Shown piece after piece: positions 38,369-55,433 of a stretch of DNA of 64,000 nt. A program made the position numbers and the translations under genes. Positions within the stretch are counted from its first letter, which is position 1. The number at the start of each line of letters is the position of its first letter. Under the pieces are notes generated by a model. The model made no database searches. It had not been told where the DNA came from and worked only from the letters and a program-made list of their open reading frames with translations. Origin of the DNA: Diprion similis (Eukaryota; Arthropoda; Insecta; Hymenoptera; Diprionidae); the NCBI RefSeq assembly GCF_021155765.1, contig NC_060108.1, forward strand, positions 13,851,025-13,915,024, in the 5' to 3' direction.

Positions 38369-40317
38369 GGCGACCAGGACCAATCGGGTTTTTTGTTCGG
38401 ATAGAAGGTAATTTGAAAAGTTCAGTTTCTGATTCCTGTTTTCTTTATAATAACGAGATAAATATTTTCTCGGCAGTCGCACAATGTCTATAATTTCTTA
38501 TTAATTTAGTCGAATTTTCTTCTAGATTAAGTTAAGAGACGTTGATGTACTTGCCAGCAGAGCTGCAGGAAAGTCAATGGAACGGTAAGGCGAATGAGTA
38601 TCGATCTACACCGACGCGATGTGTTAACAGATATCATCTACCGTATGAATTTATACTGTGTATTTTATTTCCTCCCTTGTATTATACGGCCGCAGTTTCG
38701 CCCCGACGGACGTGAGATAAGATGCGTCGTGTATCAAGTGTTATTTCGCATTTCTGTGTGTACAGTAGGGTAGTTAATTTTATAATTTTTTTTTCAAGGT
38801 GCTGCTCAAAAAATTTGTGACAATTAATTGAGAAAAAAAAATTGTCATAAAACCTCGAGGATGTAGGAAAATATTCAGAGGTCGCTACCAATTATTGAAA
38901 TTTTTTTTAATCATCTTTATATATACACCTTATGGTATTGTTAGTTTATTTTCTTGTATCGTGGTCCAATTGATCGTTCACCCATCAACAGCAAACTACG
39001 CCTATCAATTCCACAGTTGGCTGTTCTAGTTTTTTATCTGAAAAATTAAAAAGTCCGTAAGGTGTACACATTAAAATAAATAAAAAATATTTCAATATTC
39101 GGTAGAGACTTGTTTTCAATATTTTTCAACAAACCCTAATGTATAGCTATCGAAGCTCGTAGGCAATTAAAGTTTTAACGATATAATCTCTATATAAGTT
39201 CTATAAGCTCGACTATACTAATTGACAGTGAAACGGTTTTTACTGCAGTTATGGATAAACGAAGACACGCGAACCGCACAAATAGTCACTTGCAATCATG
39301 CACTGTAGATTAGTATAGAATAAATAAATAAGGAATAACAAATGGTCACTGAATTCATTGTACTAATTGACCGCACCTTCCTTGCTCTTACAATTAGATG
39401 TAACGATAGAAAGTCAATATCCCAACCAATATGTAAAAATTCAAGACAGGCTCATTTCTGCTAGCGACTGCAAATTCGTGTGAACATTCTCTAACCTAAA
39501 GTATCGAATAACTATTCAGTGAATTAAATTGTGCACTAAATGCACTTTTATATCATAGAAGAACGAACCAAAAAAGAAGCGTCTTAAGCAAATACATGAT
39601 CAATTTTTTCCAGAATTTGCGATAAACATTTTTTGCCAGGTGACTTAACGGCATCGTTACTCGTAACCGTAGGTGAAAAAATTAAATTACGTCAACCAAT
39701 AATATTCATTGACCTTTAAATGGTTCCAGAGGTCTCGTTAATCGCTACTGAAATAATAAATTGATTGATAAAAAAAGACCAGCAAAGAATATTTTAAGGA
39801 GATAATCTACTTCGAGGATAAAAAACAAAATAACACGTGACACATAAATTTTTCTTGTTAAATAACATACTGTAGTTGGTGGGATTGATAGTTATGTATT
39901 TAGTGGTGACAGTTACTCGGATCAATTCTCCACGCAGCTACAATGCGGTATAAACAAATTAATGACTGATAACGCAATAATTACGTAGTCATGCAATATT
40001 AGCCTGACATTTATGATTGCGAGTAAAGCTGGTCGGCTCAGGTTTTATCAATTATCAGTAAGAGGCTTTGAAAAGACAACGGCAAATGTGTATCGCATTT
40101 GGCTGTGTGTCGACACACTCCACGGTAGTCTTATATCTGGCTCTGACGTCAGTCGCGTTGAAATCGTTCGAATACGCGAGTCTTTCGCAAAGCATCGCAC
40201 AACCCATCGAATAATCTGAATTTAAAATTGATTTCGTTAGCTAGTGTATCCTCTGAGTTAGTTTCATTCGAAGCGCCGCGAGACCTGTGTTGACTCATTT
40301 CCAAGGGCGACGTCGAA
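38369..40317. other. Intergenic between divergent IR and HIBADH genes
   Basis: About 1.9 kb of AT-rich sequence with head-to-head genes on each side, so both promoters should lie here. No core-promoter motif was clear enough to call, and no extra gene is supported. Confidence 0.45.
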
Positions 40318-41970
40318 ATGAGTACGCTTCTACTGTTCAGCCGATCATTTTTTCTTGCCAGCAATGGTGAGTTATGCAACAAGCAGATAGCTCTTATTCA
40401 CGATGAGAAATTAAATTCCCTGCATCAATCGCATTCCACGTACTAATACACATCTCTTTCCAGGGAGAAGACAGCTTTCGAATATCGGTTTTATCGGCTT
40501 GGGCAATATGGGTGGCCACATGGCGAGAAACCTAATAAAAAAGGCATGTACACATACGTAAGTACGGATAAATATGAGACGATGAAACTTATCTCTCAAC
40601 GTGAATGACAGGGATACAAACTAACGGTTTTTGATGTCAACGGAGCAGCTGTATCAAGCTTGGTTGAGGCTGGCGCCAACGGCGCAAATTCTGCTGCCGA
40701 TGCCTCGGAAAATGCGGATGTGGTAATATCTATGCTACCTTCAAATCAGCACGTCTTGGATTGTTACATTGGTGAAAAAGGAGTCTTGAGGTACCACACT
40801 TATTTATATTCAATCATCTTGTTAGGATTATTTCTCTCTATTAGGTGGTTAATCATTTGTCCTCTGATTTCGTTTTTCCATTTCTGCCAATGTTTGAGAC
40901 ACAAATTACTAGGGAATTATGTATGCGTTAGAAGCCTTTTAAGTCATTGCTCTTTGAACAACAATATTACAATGTTCAAACCCCCAAACTTGGGCAGAAC
41001 TTACAGAACTTCTAAGTTACCTCTACAGATTAACCACGATGCTGAATAGAGTCAAATTGCAGTTCGGTCAAGAAGGATGTTCTTCTGGTGGACAGCAGTA
41101 CAATCGACCCATCAGTTTCCGAGCAAGTATCAATCGCAGCTAAGAAAATCGGCGCGCGATTTGTCGACGCTCCTGTATCCGGAGGTGAATATTGTTTAAG
41201 CTTCTTTATCTCGATCACACTGCATACAATTTTGGCTTCATACATGTCGATGAACCACTTTACTCGAGGGAGTGATCAACAGGTGTTAACGCTGCGAGCG
41301 CCGCGACGTTGACGCTGATGGTCGGTGGCTCAAAAACGGATTTTGAAGATGCTGAGCGAGTGCTTGCCGCAGTCGGATCACGAGTGATCCATTGCGGCAA
41401 AGTGGGTGCTGGTCAGGCAACGAAACTTTGCAACAACATGCTTCTGGGCATAAGCATGATCGGGACGGCAGAGGCATTTATACTCGGAGAAAGGTTCACT
41501 TTTTTTTTTTGGAACATCGGATGAACAAAATCTCCAGTGCAGCGCGCTAATGCCGGTCCGAAAATTTTTTTCAGACTGGGACTGGACCCGAAGATCCTTG
41601 CCTCAGTTATAAACACGAGTTCGGGGAGGTGCTGGTCTTCCGAATTGTACAATCCAGTTCCAGGCGTTCTTGACAACGCGCCTAGTACGAATGGTTACAA
41701 GGTACAATACCGGATGCTGTGTTTTACTGCAAACGTGTAAATTTTTGGCGATTCGGGGTGAAACGTGTTTTTTTATGTTGTCCACAGGGTGGATTTGGCA
41801 CGGCGTTAATGACTAAGGACTTGGGACTTGCTCAGGCCGCTGCGTCACGGACCGAAACTCCGAGTCCGTTAGGGTCCATCGCCTATCAGATTTACAGAAC
41901 AGCCATGGGCCATGGACACAGCAAGCTGGACTTCAGCGTTGTGTATCAATTTTTGAAAGGCAAACAGTAG
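40318..41970 (+). CDS. HIBADH: 3-hydroxyisobutyrate dehydrogenase, mitochondrial
   Basis: Oxidises 3-hydroxyisobutyrate to methylmalonate semialdehyde with NAD in valine breakdown, in the mitochondrial matrix (family knowledge). Seven exons: 40318-40366, 40464-40543, 40612-40790, 41063-41184, 41283-41493, 41575-41701 and 41788-41970. Total 316 residues, about the usual length. Seen: a short N-terminal presequence ([20 protein letters not shown], basic, no acids); Rossmann motif [13 protein letters not shown] at about 25-37; substrate motif DAPVSGGVNAA; catalytic lysine near residue 191 in [11 protein letters not shown]; and KDLGLA near the end. The intron 40544-40611 begins with GC instead of GT. 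The ATG at 40318 was chosen because it is upstream of, and spliced in frame to, the conserved domain. Confidence 0.95.
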
Positions 41971-44900
41971 CTAGAAACTGATGTGATTTTTATTATCTGG
42001 AGGATATATGGTGAACGAAGATATTACGCTACTAATAGAATCTCACGGTACTATATGTGTATTTAATCGTGCCCAATTTATATACTTTTGAATGTATGAG
42101 TTTGATCCTACCGAAAAAACGAACTCTTTTACTGGTCTATAAAACACTTAGAATTTTTACGTTGTGCATTCACGTATTCTGCACAAATAGTTTAACTACA
42201 AATTCGTAAGAATTACTCACTACGCCTAATGACACGCAGTTCGGGATGACTTGTCAATATGTCAGTTTGCCTACTACATGAGTTTGAAAACATTGATAAA
42301 GGTGATCGGTTAGAATTGTTCATTTTTATTACTTGCTATTCCGACTCGATATTGCTACAATTACACAAATTTCACTGCTTTATCCATTGAGTGATTTAAA
42401 TCACGAAGTATACTGTCGTATCAATTACGTTACCGGCAGTTGAATATTGGTAAGCCTACGCAGTAGGCAAACCGACATGCGGTTATGTCTTGCCGGTGGT
42501 TGACTGGCAGGCTAAAACCCCGTAAAATGTGTAATGAAAGTGGCTCTACGTATTGGCCAATTTGAGAACTACTTTTGCCGCAATCAAGTGAGCAGAAATC
42601 ACGGTTCGTTTGGATCGAATCTGAAGTTTAATCAGCTTTCAATGTAAAAAAATTCGCGATGATTGTTACAGTTTTTCAAATGTAGCAGTTATGTGATCAA
42701 TGCATAGCTATAATGACTAATTATCTGAATACGTCAATATTTTGATTTCTACTGTACTTCAAGATATAATTATGACTTGAAATAACTAAACATCTGTTCA
42801 CGAAGATCTTGTGAGGTGCCTACTTGATGTGGAATTCGACACTTGACCATCGAAGAAATCTTCACTTGATTCATGAAACTGTAGAGTAATAGTTTCAGAG
42901 ACTAGATTCACCTCAATTAGCTGCAGATAATAATCGGTAATTGGAAATCAGTTAGAACGATGAAACCTCTGCAATATTATCATTAAATTTATTGCTATTG
43001 ATAAGTACTCCAATCGTTTTTACAGCTATCGAACGATAGACAAGGGCATGGAATGACGACGGAGTCACGATGTCGGTGTTAAGTATGTTTCATAACGATT
43101 TCGGCACACGTAAAAGAAAAGAAAAAAATGCACCCGAGTTCTCTGAACTCTACATGTCGCATAAAATACAATACGCGTAATAATGCTTGTAGCTCGTAGC
43201 TCGTCTAATAACAACTGCGTCTCTATGAACAGAACCCACGCAATGAAGTCGTTTACGATATTTTGTTCGTTACACCAAATTGTCATTCAGGTCATGCCGG
43301 TTACTGGCAAAAAAAAAAATTAGTTATCATTATTGGAGTTGGCTCACCCACGAATTACATAATTCTTCGGTAAATATCTAAGTACTCATTGGACTAGTAG
43401 TGCAAAAATTGTTTTAGAGCTTTATCAAGTGCACACTAGGTACGAGATTGTGACGTCACGTAAGCACACCCCGAAATTAATGATCAGATCTTCACATTTT
43501 AATTTTTGCAATACTGTTTCAGAAATACAGATGTCATTTTGCTCTTAGATTCATATACGTAGTAGAAAATTCTGCACTTTCCTCAAAGTGTAGAAATTCC
43601 ATATTTAAATTTCAGTCAATTAATAATTTTTTCTCAGATATACATGTCAACTAACTTTATTGCGGTTCAAAACGTAACAAATAAATAATTTTTTTTTATT
43701 GGTGTCTCTGTAGTTGGTCGATAACAGTATTGAACACTTTTTAAATAATTCAGTGTTATTAATCGAACTGCGTCTTTTTCTAGTTCACTTTTCCTCCGTG
43801 TTGTATTGCGATGAAAAAATTCCATTCCGAGAGAAATCATCACCTACGCATTACGCGATAACAATCAAATAACAGGGACGTAGCTGCGGGTCGCGTGGCG
43901 TAAAAGAGGCAATTTGGCCGTCATGTATACATATAACACACAAGGATTGAAATCATACGGGACGACATGAGACTTGAAGCGGTGTGTGGAACGGTATGGG
44001 AGCTGGACTCATCCCTCCGATTAAGCTACGGGATCAATTCGCCCAGGGTTCTTCGGGCCACGGCATGAGGAAAACGTACAATAAACACTATACAATATGC
44101 GTATAGGTATATGTATAATACGTGGCACCAACGACTGGGTCCTTTTATTTGCGTGAAGTGCTTGCGATGAGAAGAGGTCAAAAGGCTCGATGAGAAACGC
44201 GTCAAGCCTTAGATCGTATGCTGTCGCAAAAAAGCTCGCGCAATACCCTGCAAATATGTATACCTATTGCGTCTTCGTAATGTGAAAGAGATTAAAAAAA
44301 TAAAATATCTGTAGAATAGAATTAATTCAGTCATTCGGGAATTAATAATGCAACAAGTTATTCTAGCATATAGATACGAACCGTTTCAGAGATGAAGCAA
44401 TATAATTATTGAACAACCCGAAACCTGATATCCCAAAGATACTTCTGTGTGACTTAAATTTTTTAGTCAGATTCAGGTTTTTATACCGTATAAAACGCGC
44501 ACGGTTATACATCATCGGGGAAAATATCATACGTGTGTTTTATATGACTATGTGTATATATGTACGTATGATTCTCTCCTTCATGCCACCCGCAGCAAAA
44601 TCTTATGCGGGATGAAGTGTACCCAACACCGGACTGCCATACCATAGAGTTCTCGGCTCTTATGTGTGCCTTCGAATCCCACAGAGTCCAGTCCGATCGT
44701 CCCACCCTCGGTTATAACGTCATGAGAAATTTATATTGTTATAATTTCGTTCTCACGGAATATGTGGGTCGACTGGAGCGAACTAAACGCGTATAGGTAT
44801 AGATGCAGGCTTATATCTTACAAAAAGAGGTAAAAACTGGCGATGGTTAAATCTACACTGAAGCTCCTCCACCCTTCTCTATCGTCCTTTGGTCTATTCA

Positions 44901-47900
44901 GTTCTTTCCGACGATTTTACTATCACGATGACTTATCGACGCGCGAGTCACGTATATTATAGGAACCAGATACGAGACGAGACGGAGTTTGACGCGAAAG
45001 ATATTCACAAAAATGCTCAGAGAACACGTGTCGGCATGTGGGCAACGGTAATTACACTGCAGTTCCAAACCACGCAGCTCTGCACATGGAGTCGTTAAAT
45101 TCTTCACAGCTCTGCGTATACGTTAATATACTTATACATGGATCAAGCGACGGGAAGTTGTTCTCTTGGATCTACACACGGGTGCAAAAAATAATGGGAA
45201 TAAACGGTTGAGAAAAATTCGAATGACGGATATTTTGTTATCTGGCTGCTTCAGTGCCAGTCTTTTTAATCGATCATCATGCATGCGAACCTGAAATTTC
45301 GTCGTTACAATCAGCTAACGTAATATTTGAATCGGACGACGAATCGATGGTCCGCGGTCAAAACGTAACGGAAAGCCTGGGAAGATTAGGAGGGCGGTGG
45401 AAGAAAACCTACGTACATGTGTCCATACGTGTACATCCCTACATGTGTAGGCATATGTGAATATCCGTATAGATGTAACAACAGAGATGCCCCGTCGCCT
45501 TGCCGCAATTATCTCCAATTGAAACAATTTAGTTCAATTTACGTTAACTGGCTCAATTGGTACCAGCGAGGAGAACTCGACAGTAACGCTGTCGAGCCTG
45601 CAGCCACGGTTCACGAAAGAACGAAATATTGGCTTATACGCCAGGAAATATTTTATTTAAACATTATTTCAATTCATATAATTCTTCGAGGTAGCTTGAA
45701 AAAGTACTTATCCATGATTTGGATTCATGGACGAAAAACCAGATTCCGTTAAATGAAATAAGATAATGTTTAAAAAAATTTACGTACAGTTGGAGAAAGA
45801 ATTAGGTAAACTGGAGCTTTTCTGAAGAGTCGGACAATTACTGCACAATCAACCTAAGCCTGATAACTCCATACGGTACGGTGTTATGTCGTAATAATTA
45901 TACTCGGTTAAATTGATCGGATTCACACGAAGCGTTGGAGTACTTAACAAGTTGGATCTTTATTGAACAAGACGATACATCAAGTGCATCGGGCTATCGC
46001 TAGAATGAATCCACAGAATTTTGAAGGATATGTACGAACAGGTGGCACTCGGTAGTTCTGAAATAAATCTCAGGTACTCGATGCCTGTTGCTCTCAGAAA
46101 TGGCTCGGCATCAATCGGAATTGGAGTTAAAGAGATGTCTCCATTTTCATAGACGACGAGGCTAAATTGGCTTTCAGTATATACAGTTCTACGGTAACAT
46201 GACAAGTGCGTGGTAAATGGTTGATGCTTTTTACAACCTAGTGTTTATTGTACGCGCTTATCGTTTTTTTCCAATTTTTTTTTATCAGAAATCAATCTCA
46301 TTTATTGTTGCCATTGAATTGATTTTTTTTTCAACCTTTTCTTCGAAAATTAAGGTACGAATATTAAGGGTGAAGGTGATACGATTCGACTACAAAATTA
46401 ATCGATTAAGTTGATTCGATTCTATTTGTCGATGTAACTTCTTTTTTGAATCAAATACCCTGAAAAGTATGATGATAAAACAGCAATATCTTCTCGAAAT
46501 TTAAGAATTTTATGATTAAAATTCCAGCCCCGTAACGGTAACTTTTTTTCACAGAAATTTTCGCGATTTCAACGAGAAAGTTTAATAAACAGCGACGAAT
46601 GTTATCAAATCCAAATTGAAATCAATCGACTTTCTCGAAGTCTTTCTATACGTTTTAATCAAAATTCTGTCAGATTTTCCGAAATGAGTCAATTCTAGTC
46701 AGTTTACACCGTGATTTCGCTGGTTTTCATGCAAAAAATATGGATAAATGAAATATAGCTGATACGTTTCAAAGTTCATAAACTGTAATTCGTATTTCAG
46801 ACGCCTTCGTGAGTTTGAGGAAATACTGCGACCAGTCGGAAAAAATTCAGATATACTACATGAAATAATTTGTTGAACTGCAATAAACCGGAAGTTTTGA
46901 TCCCAACGTTTTATGGTATTTGCGAGTCGATATTATTTAACTCAAAACTATCCTAGTTAACCAAATGTATCTCTGCAAAAACTCTATTCCACTTGCTGCG
47001 ATTCTTGTTACCTTTTTGCTCAATATTTGCTGAAAACAATCTTTGTCAGGCGCAAGTATAGCAATAAATATTATTGTGTCGTTACGATGTAAATCAAGGT
47101 TTCCTTGCATGAAGCGAATATTTTGTTAATAATTTTGGCACATTGTCAGAATAGTTTGCTCTGATTTTGATAGCAATTGAGGATACACCTTGTTATTATA
47201 CTGCTAAAGCAATAATACTGTTTAATTTCTGAAAAATAATTTGCACCCACATTGTTATCGGAAATAATTTCGCCCCAAACGTTCCAGTATAAATTGTACA
47301 TCTTTTATCAAGCACCATGAATCACCCCATTTCCGGTACAGGGCAGCATCCGCCCTGCTCTAACAATTAAGTGATGCGTGGAATGGATGAATAAGCAAAC
47401 ATCACAGTTCGTCGTAAGATAGTGATTTCATTTCGGTCTTAGGATACTACAATATGTGACGGACGAGTATATATAATTCGGTAATATTTCCACACGGCAT
47501 AACTCAACACATATAGTATAAGCTGTTTTATTTCCCCACTCTTTTCTCCGTCCTCCATCCTCTGGGATCAGGACTCACTCGAGCAGAGAGCCAATCAGCG
47601 AAAGGCTCGCCTCCATCGGTCGACCGAAAGCCCACATATCCAACTCCTAGTGGAGACATTCATGATAGGGTTTTGGGTGATGCTGCACCAACACAAGCTG
47701 CAAATACTCTTATAAACCGACGAGACGGTCACCCTGTAGGACTCCGTGAGATAAACGTGCACTTTCTCAGCCGATTTTCATTATTTGGAATCACATTAGT
47801 TACCGCGTGAAGAATATTGCCATTGAAATCCACGACTTGGTTACATAGCCGCAGTTTTCTGTGAGACTTAATTACTAAGTTAATTACTGTAAGACTTAAT

Positions 47901-49548
47901 TACAACCAAGTTTCACAGATAACTTCCGGTTTATTAGTTTTTAAATCTATCGTAGGTATATAAGATTAATTCACAACACTATAATTCGAGCGGAACATTT
48001 TAAGTTACATAGGTAATCATGGAAGTCTCGTGGAGTTGCATTTAAGAGACATTGGCACGTCTGAAGAATTCCACCTTATATATTTTCTAATCTTCCAATG
48101 CTGGAGGTTTTTGTTATGAATAGGGAGAATAGCGTCACGAAGAAAGTTGCCGAATGTTGTAAGTGCAAGGGTCGGTGCAGGAGACAACCCGGTACTGCAG
48201 CTAGGAAGCATCGGACCTTTACTTATATCGTGGCAGGCTAATAACGTTGGTAATGTGATATGATTAGCTTAGTTGAGTTCAGTTTAGTTCATATTCGTTC
48301 AATTTAGTGGTTCGTCGGCAAAATCACGTCCAGTTAAACCCATTTAGGCGAGTTAACTTACCGCGGCTCTCCTATACCCGCGGCTCAATTCGCATACGTA
48401 ACTTCCTTGCAGTTCTCCAATTCCCTAAGAGAATCGATACGCCATCACTGACCTCGGCCTTGCCGTACGCGATTAAACTTTGCCTTATCGCACATCGCGG
48501 TATAATGTATAAGAAATCAAAACCTAATCCAATTGCGAATACGCGCTGCTATACGCTGCTGTTGATGTTGAAACTATACGCGAAACGAGAGTCAAATAGG
48601 AAACGGTGGAAATACCGAGAGTATTCTTATTCTTCTCATTATTTCTGTTCTCTTTCAAAGTTCTTGCAGCTGCAATGAATTTCTGATCAAGAGTGTGTTT
48701 TTATTTCAGAAAACATGAGAAACATGAATCAAATGGAAGAATATCGATCGGTTTCAAATCGTTGAGTTCTTCACAAGTTTTAATATTTGCAGTCTGTTTC
48801 CCTAATAATCTTTAGTGAAATTAATGTAAAAATAATATATTCGAAACGTTCAAGAAACCTGTGCTCGAATAACCGTAGTGTAGCTGCGTAATATACGTCC
48901 GTGGGTTTGTTACGGCAGTCTCACGTAGAGACTCATGGGTACGATATTATATTGAATCAAAAACCATCATCGAAGTATAAAAGACGACATAAAAATAATT
49001 CAGGAATTTGCTAGAAGACGTCGTTCGGAAAATATTCCGAGAGCAACGTAATCGAATGTATCATGTGTATTGTGTACCTTCACAGGCCTGCAGTGTGTGC
49101 ATCGCACACCAACGTGTGTACACGTTAGATGAATGAAAATCAGTGCGTTTTAAGTTAATTACGGACAATTAAATTAGCAGTTGATACACGCGTATGGATG
49201 TGTGCATACGATACATACATACACGTACAGAGACCGAATGGGGGTAGTTTGATTGGGCCAATTCGAGGCAATTCCTGACGATTGCTGGATTTGTCCAGCC
49301 CGTCTCGAAGAGCTCATGTCAGTTTAACTCTACCAGTCGGCGGACATGGAGCCGAGGAACCGATCGCGATATTAATTTCTCCGATTTCCGTACGCACAAG
49401 TAGAATGCGAATTGTATTTGCGCAAACACGCGGTTCCAGGACTTCTATCGGGAATTCTGAGCTGAGTGATCAGGGATCGACCACAGCATGTTCGACTCAG
49501 TGTTTATACCCCAATTCCTGCTACAGATACTTAGATGTATGGTTTTCA

Positions 49549-49553
<5 letters not shown>

Positions 49554-49579
<26 letters not shown>

Positions 49580-49580
49580 A
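49554..49580. repeat. GA-rich microsatellite
   Basis: A run of GA units about 430 bases upstream of the inferred transcription start of the repo-like gene. GAGAG arrays are binding sites for GAGA-type factors in insects, but whether this one is bound is unknown. Confidence 0.85.
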
Positions 49581-49887
49581 AGAAGGGGAGGCAGTTGTCA
49601 CACACGCACAACGAGGTGGTGGGGAGTGAGGAGAGAGGATTCGAAAAATTCTGTCGATAGGAAACCGCGTGCTCCGGGTCCTCTTTGCGGTTTCCTCTTC
49701 TCGTCTCTCTCTCTCGGTATGGGCTGCAAATGGAGCTGCGGAGATGTTCGATGGCGGCGAACCGCGGACGATGTAAGCGATCCGAACCTACGTGTATGTG
49801 AGCATCGTAGAGTGAATATGTGGTCCAGGCGAGTGCGGAGGACCCGTATGATCCGGTGCGTCTGTGTCGGCGGCTGCCGAGCTGGAC

Positions 49888-49909
49888 GATGGATGGATGG
49901 ATGGATGGG
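49888..49909. repeat. ATGG tetranucleotide repeat
   Basis: Five or so tandem ATGG units just upstream of the repo-like promoter. Confidence 0.85.
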
Positions 49910-49981
49910 CGCGGAGGTTTGCCGTGACCGCATTGGTTGCAACGGGGGTGTAAGGGGCGGGGCTGCTCGGATTGGTTAAAA

Positions 49982-50020
49982 TATAAATGTGTGTAAGTGT
50001 GATGTGAGAGGCTCAGTGTT
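49982..50020 (+). promoter_or_regulatory. TATA box and initiator of the repo-like gene
   Basis: TATAAA at 49982-49987 lies 33 bases before the A of a TCAGTG initiator (A at 50015). This spacing suits a focused TATA/Inr promoter. The 5' UTR would then run about 410 bases to the ATG at 50427 without needing an intron. Transcript ends were not measured, so the start is inferred. Confidence 0.6.
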
Positions 50021-50426
50021 ACTCCCGTTGGTAGACGAAGTAAGTGTTATCGAGGCAACCGACTCCGGCAGACTGCAGAGTCTGAACGAGTTCAGTCGGG
50101 CATCAAGGCCCGGTACAACTAGTTCAGTTCGTTAACTTTGGTTAAAACTAATCAAAATTAATCATAACCGCAACAATTGATCGCAATTGGTCCAGATTCC
50201 ATTACGTTGTGTCGTTGGCAATCATCCACATTTTTGCATAATTGCTTTTAACTCAGTTTTATTTATGCGGTGCAGCGCAACTTCTGCCGGCTGCAATCCG
50301 GAAAATCGTCAAAGATAAAATACGATATATATCTACACCGGTACCATCCGGCTGATACCAAATCGCCTTGTCTCACCTCTCATCGAGGGCACTTCAGGAA
50401 AAATTGCTTCCGAATACTCCTACATT

Positions 50427-53585
<3,159 letters not shown>

Positions 53586-53588
<3 letters not shown>

Positions 53589-53678
53589 CTCGAACCCTTG
53601 GGTTCGGGTTCGAGTCCAGATTTAATCACTAATTTTCAAGCTGATTATACACACTCGTTCGGTGGTTATTATAACTGA
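53586..53678 (+). other. Possible stop-codon readthrough extension of the repo-like gene
   Basis: After the TGA at 53586-53588 (followed by C) the same frame stays open for 29 sense codons to a second TGA at 53676. The extension starts LEPLGSGSSPDLI and ends DYTHSFGGYYN, aromatic-rich and protein-like. The stem described separately begins at the stop. Readthrough itself is inference. Confidence 0.45.
53587..53616 (+). promoter_or_regulatory. RNA hairpin at the stop codon of the repo-like gene
   Basis: GACTCGAACCC at 53587-53597 and GGGTTCGAGTC at 53606-53616 are perfect complements, making an 11-bp stem with an 8-base loop that starts inside the UGA. Structures just after leaky UGA C stops promote readthrough in some insect genes. 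Here this is a sequence prediction. Confidence 0.7.
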
Positions 53679-55433
53679 TGCGGACACGGGGTATATCGTA
53701 CGCGTATAGTAAAATTTCAGAGACATTTTACTCTGGAAGTTGATGAACAACTTGGTCGTTTAATTGTTTTACTAATTACCCTTTATACACCACGACGCAT
53801 TTTTGCTTATTGAAAGTTTTTGGAAGTAGGCGGCAAACAGCAATGTGCTGAAACGTTATTTCGCTGTCAAAGTATAAGGACTTTTTTGGCAAAATTTTAT
53901 AGGAATACTTTTAAATGGTGGAGTAAGATCAATATGAACTAGCGGTTCAAGCCTTGCGGAGAAGATTAGCATTTTTTTTTTTTAAATAGCTGATATTATT
54001 CTTGATTACTTTGAATTTCTTCAAATGGCATAATTGGGTTGTCAGAAACTTTTCTTGACAGTCTGTAAAACATGACTCTTCAGAGCTGATTAGAAAATGT
54101 CGCCATAACTGTTTACTTGTAATACCATAAATTGAATATTCGTAATACCTATATGGAAATTTTTGAAGACAAATTTTTTAGAAACAAAAAAAAACTTTAT
54201 GAACGTTTCAAAGACGTTTGTTTCTAAACATTATTTGAGATATGCCAATTCGTTGAAAATTAACCCATTTCAATTGTGAATATTCTTTTAAATCTGTAAA
54301 AATTTGTTCCTGGATTTATTCATCAAATCTCTTACTTCAAACAACGTCCTTAATAAGAATATTGGAAAATTACTGAAACCGATAGGAAATTAATATACAG
54401 GCTAATCGGACATTCAGCTTCACCTGTGAGTTTCCTTCGTTTCCCTTGCACGACAGTTTTTTTTAAGTATAATTCCACCAGTTAAGAAATAACGTACAAA
54501 CATGTTATTACAATGTGTAAAATTCGATTGCAAATAATTAAGTCTTATAATTTACCTCCTATTGGAAGCAAAAGTTCTGTCGATTTACCGAATCAAAATC
54601 CATATTTGACTTATGTTGTTTCATTTCCGGTTCTTTTCATCAGAACGGGGTACCCGAAACATTGAAGTGTCTTTAATGCCAGTGCCTTCTTTTGATATTA
54701 GGATCTCAGTTTGAGTAGTAAATACCTGTTATTATAAGGGCCAAAATATTCTAAGCTTAATGAGTATAAGCTCGTGCTTTAAAAATGTACGTTATTGTGT
54801 ACAGGTATACTTAGTCAATTACAATTGAAATCCTGCATCGATACACGGAGATTTACAGGATAAGTGCTATTCGTATGCGGATTTCAAACGACTAAAATGA
54901 AAGTGTAATCAATAATTGGTCTACGGATTTCATTGGCTATGATTTTCTTTTTTCTCTATTTTTTCCACATCAATATTATTATTAAAACGCTCTTTATAGT
55001 CATTCGCACCAAAAGATATAGTTAATAGTTAACTGCGTAGTAGATTGTTGGCATTATGGAAATAATTGTATTGTTATATTGCCAGCAAATGTTGTCTCCT
55101 TTTATTATAACAGTATGTATTGACGGTGTTTTACCACTTTGCAGTAATACCAAGAATCTTTGAATCGTTTTAAGCAACTAACGAGCTAATTCACGTATAA
55201 GTATACATATATATGCATATTGTCGAATGTAATCATTTATAATAAAATACCTCAACAGAGATACAGCCGTTCGTTTTCTCCATATGGCTGTACTCTAGTT
55301 TCTTAATCGGACCTGACTGATACGGAAATTAAACAACTATTATTGGGCGCACGTAACATAAAATACCATTTAAAATACACGTACAACAAACACGTTTTAT
55401 TCAAAAACGAAGCTTTTATACGAGAGAATATGT
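53679..55433 (+). other. Probable long 3' UTR and flank of the repo-like gene
   Basis: AT-rich, without coding signal. AATAAA at 55241-55246 is followed by transcript-end-like sequence, which would make a 3' UTR of about 1.65 kb. Earlier ends are possible. Confidence 0.35.

Larger units (their letters stand above)
41971..49977. other. Long gene-poor region upstream of the repo-like gene
   Basis: About 8 kb with no gene I can support. It includes less AT-rich patches, for example near 43870-44070, 44880-45130 and 48340-48500, and short frames without splice or domain evidence. Its position before a tightly regulated developmental transcription factor suggests distal cis-regulatory DNA. That is inference. 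Confidence 0.4.

Noticed and set aside
45960-46205. 81-codon reverse-strand frame
   Set aside because: Composition is not clearly coding and no neighbouring exon extends it.
48307-48678. 123-codon plus-strand frame in the gene-poor region
   Set aside because: No recognisable domain, irregular composition and no supporting splice signals.
49282-49979. Overlapping open frames on both strands upstream of the repo-like promoter
   Set aside because: They arise from GC-richer, microsatellite-containing sequence, have low-complexity RE/RK runs and no domains, and lie before the TATA/Inr.
53589-53616. GGTTCGAGTCC resembling a tRNA B box
   Set aside because: No A box or cloverleaf upstream; the sequence lies in the end of the repo-like gene and is better explained by the stop-codon hairpin.
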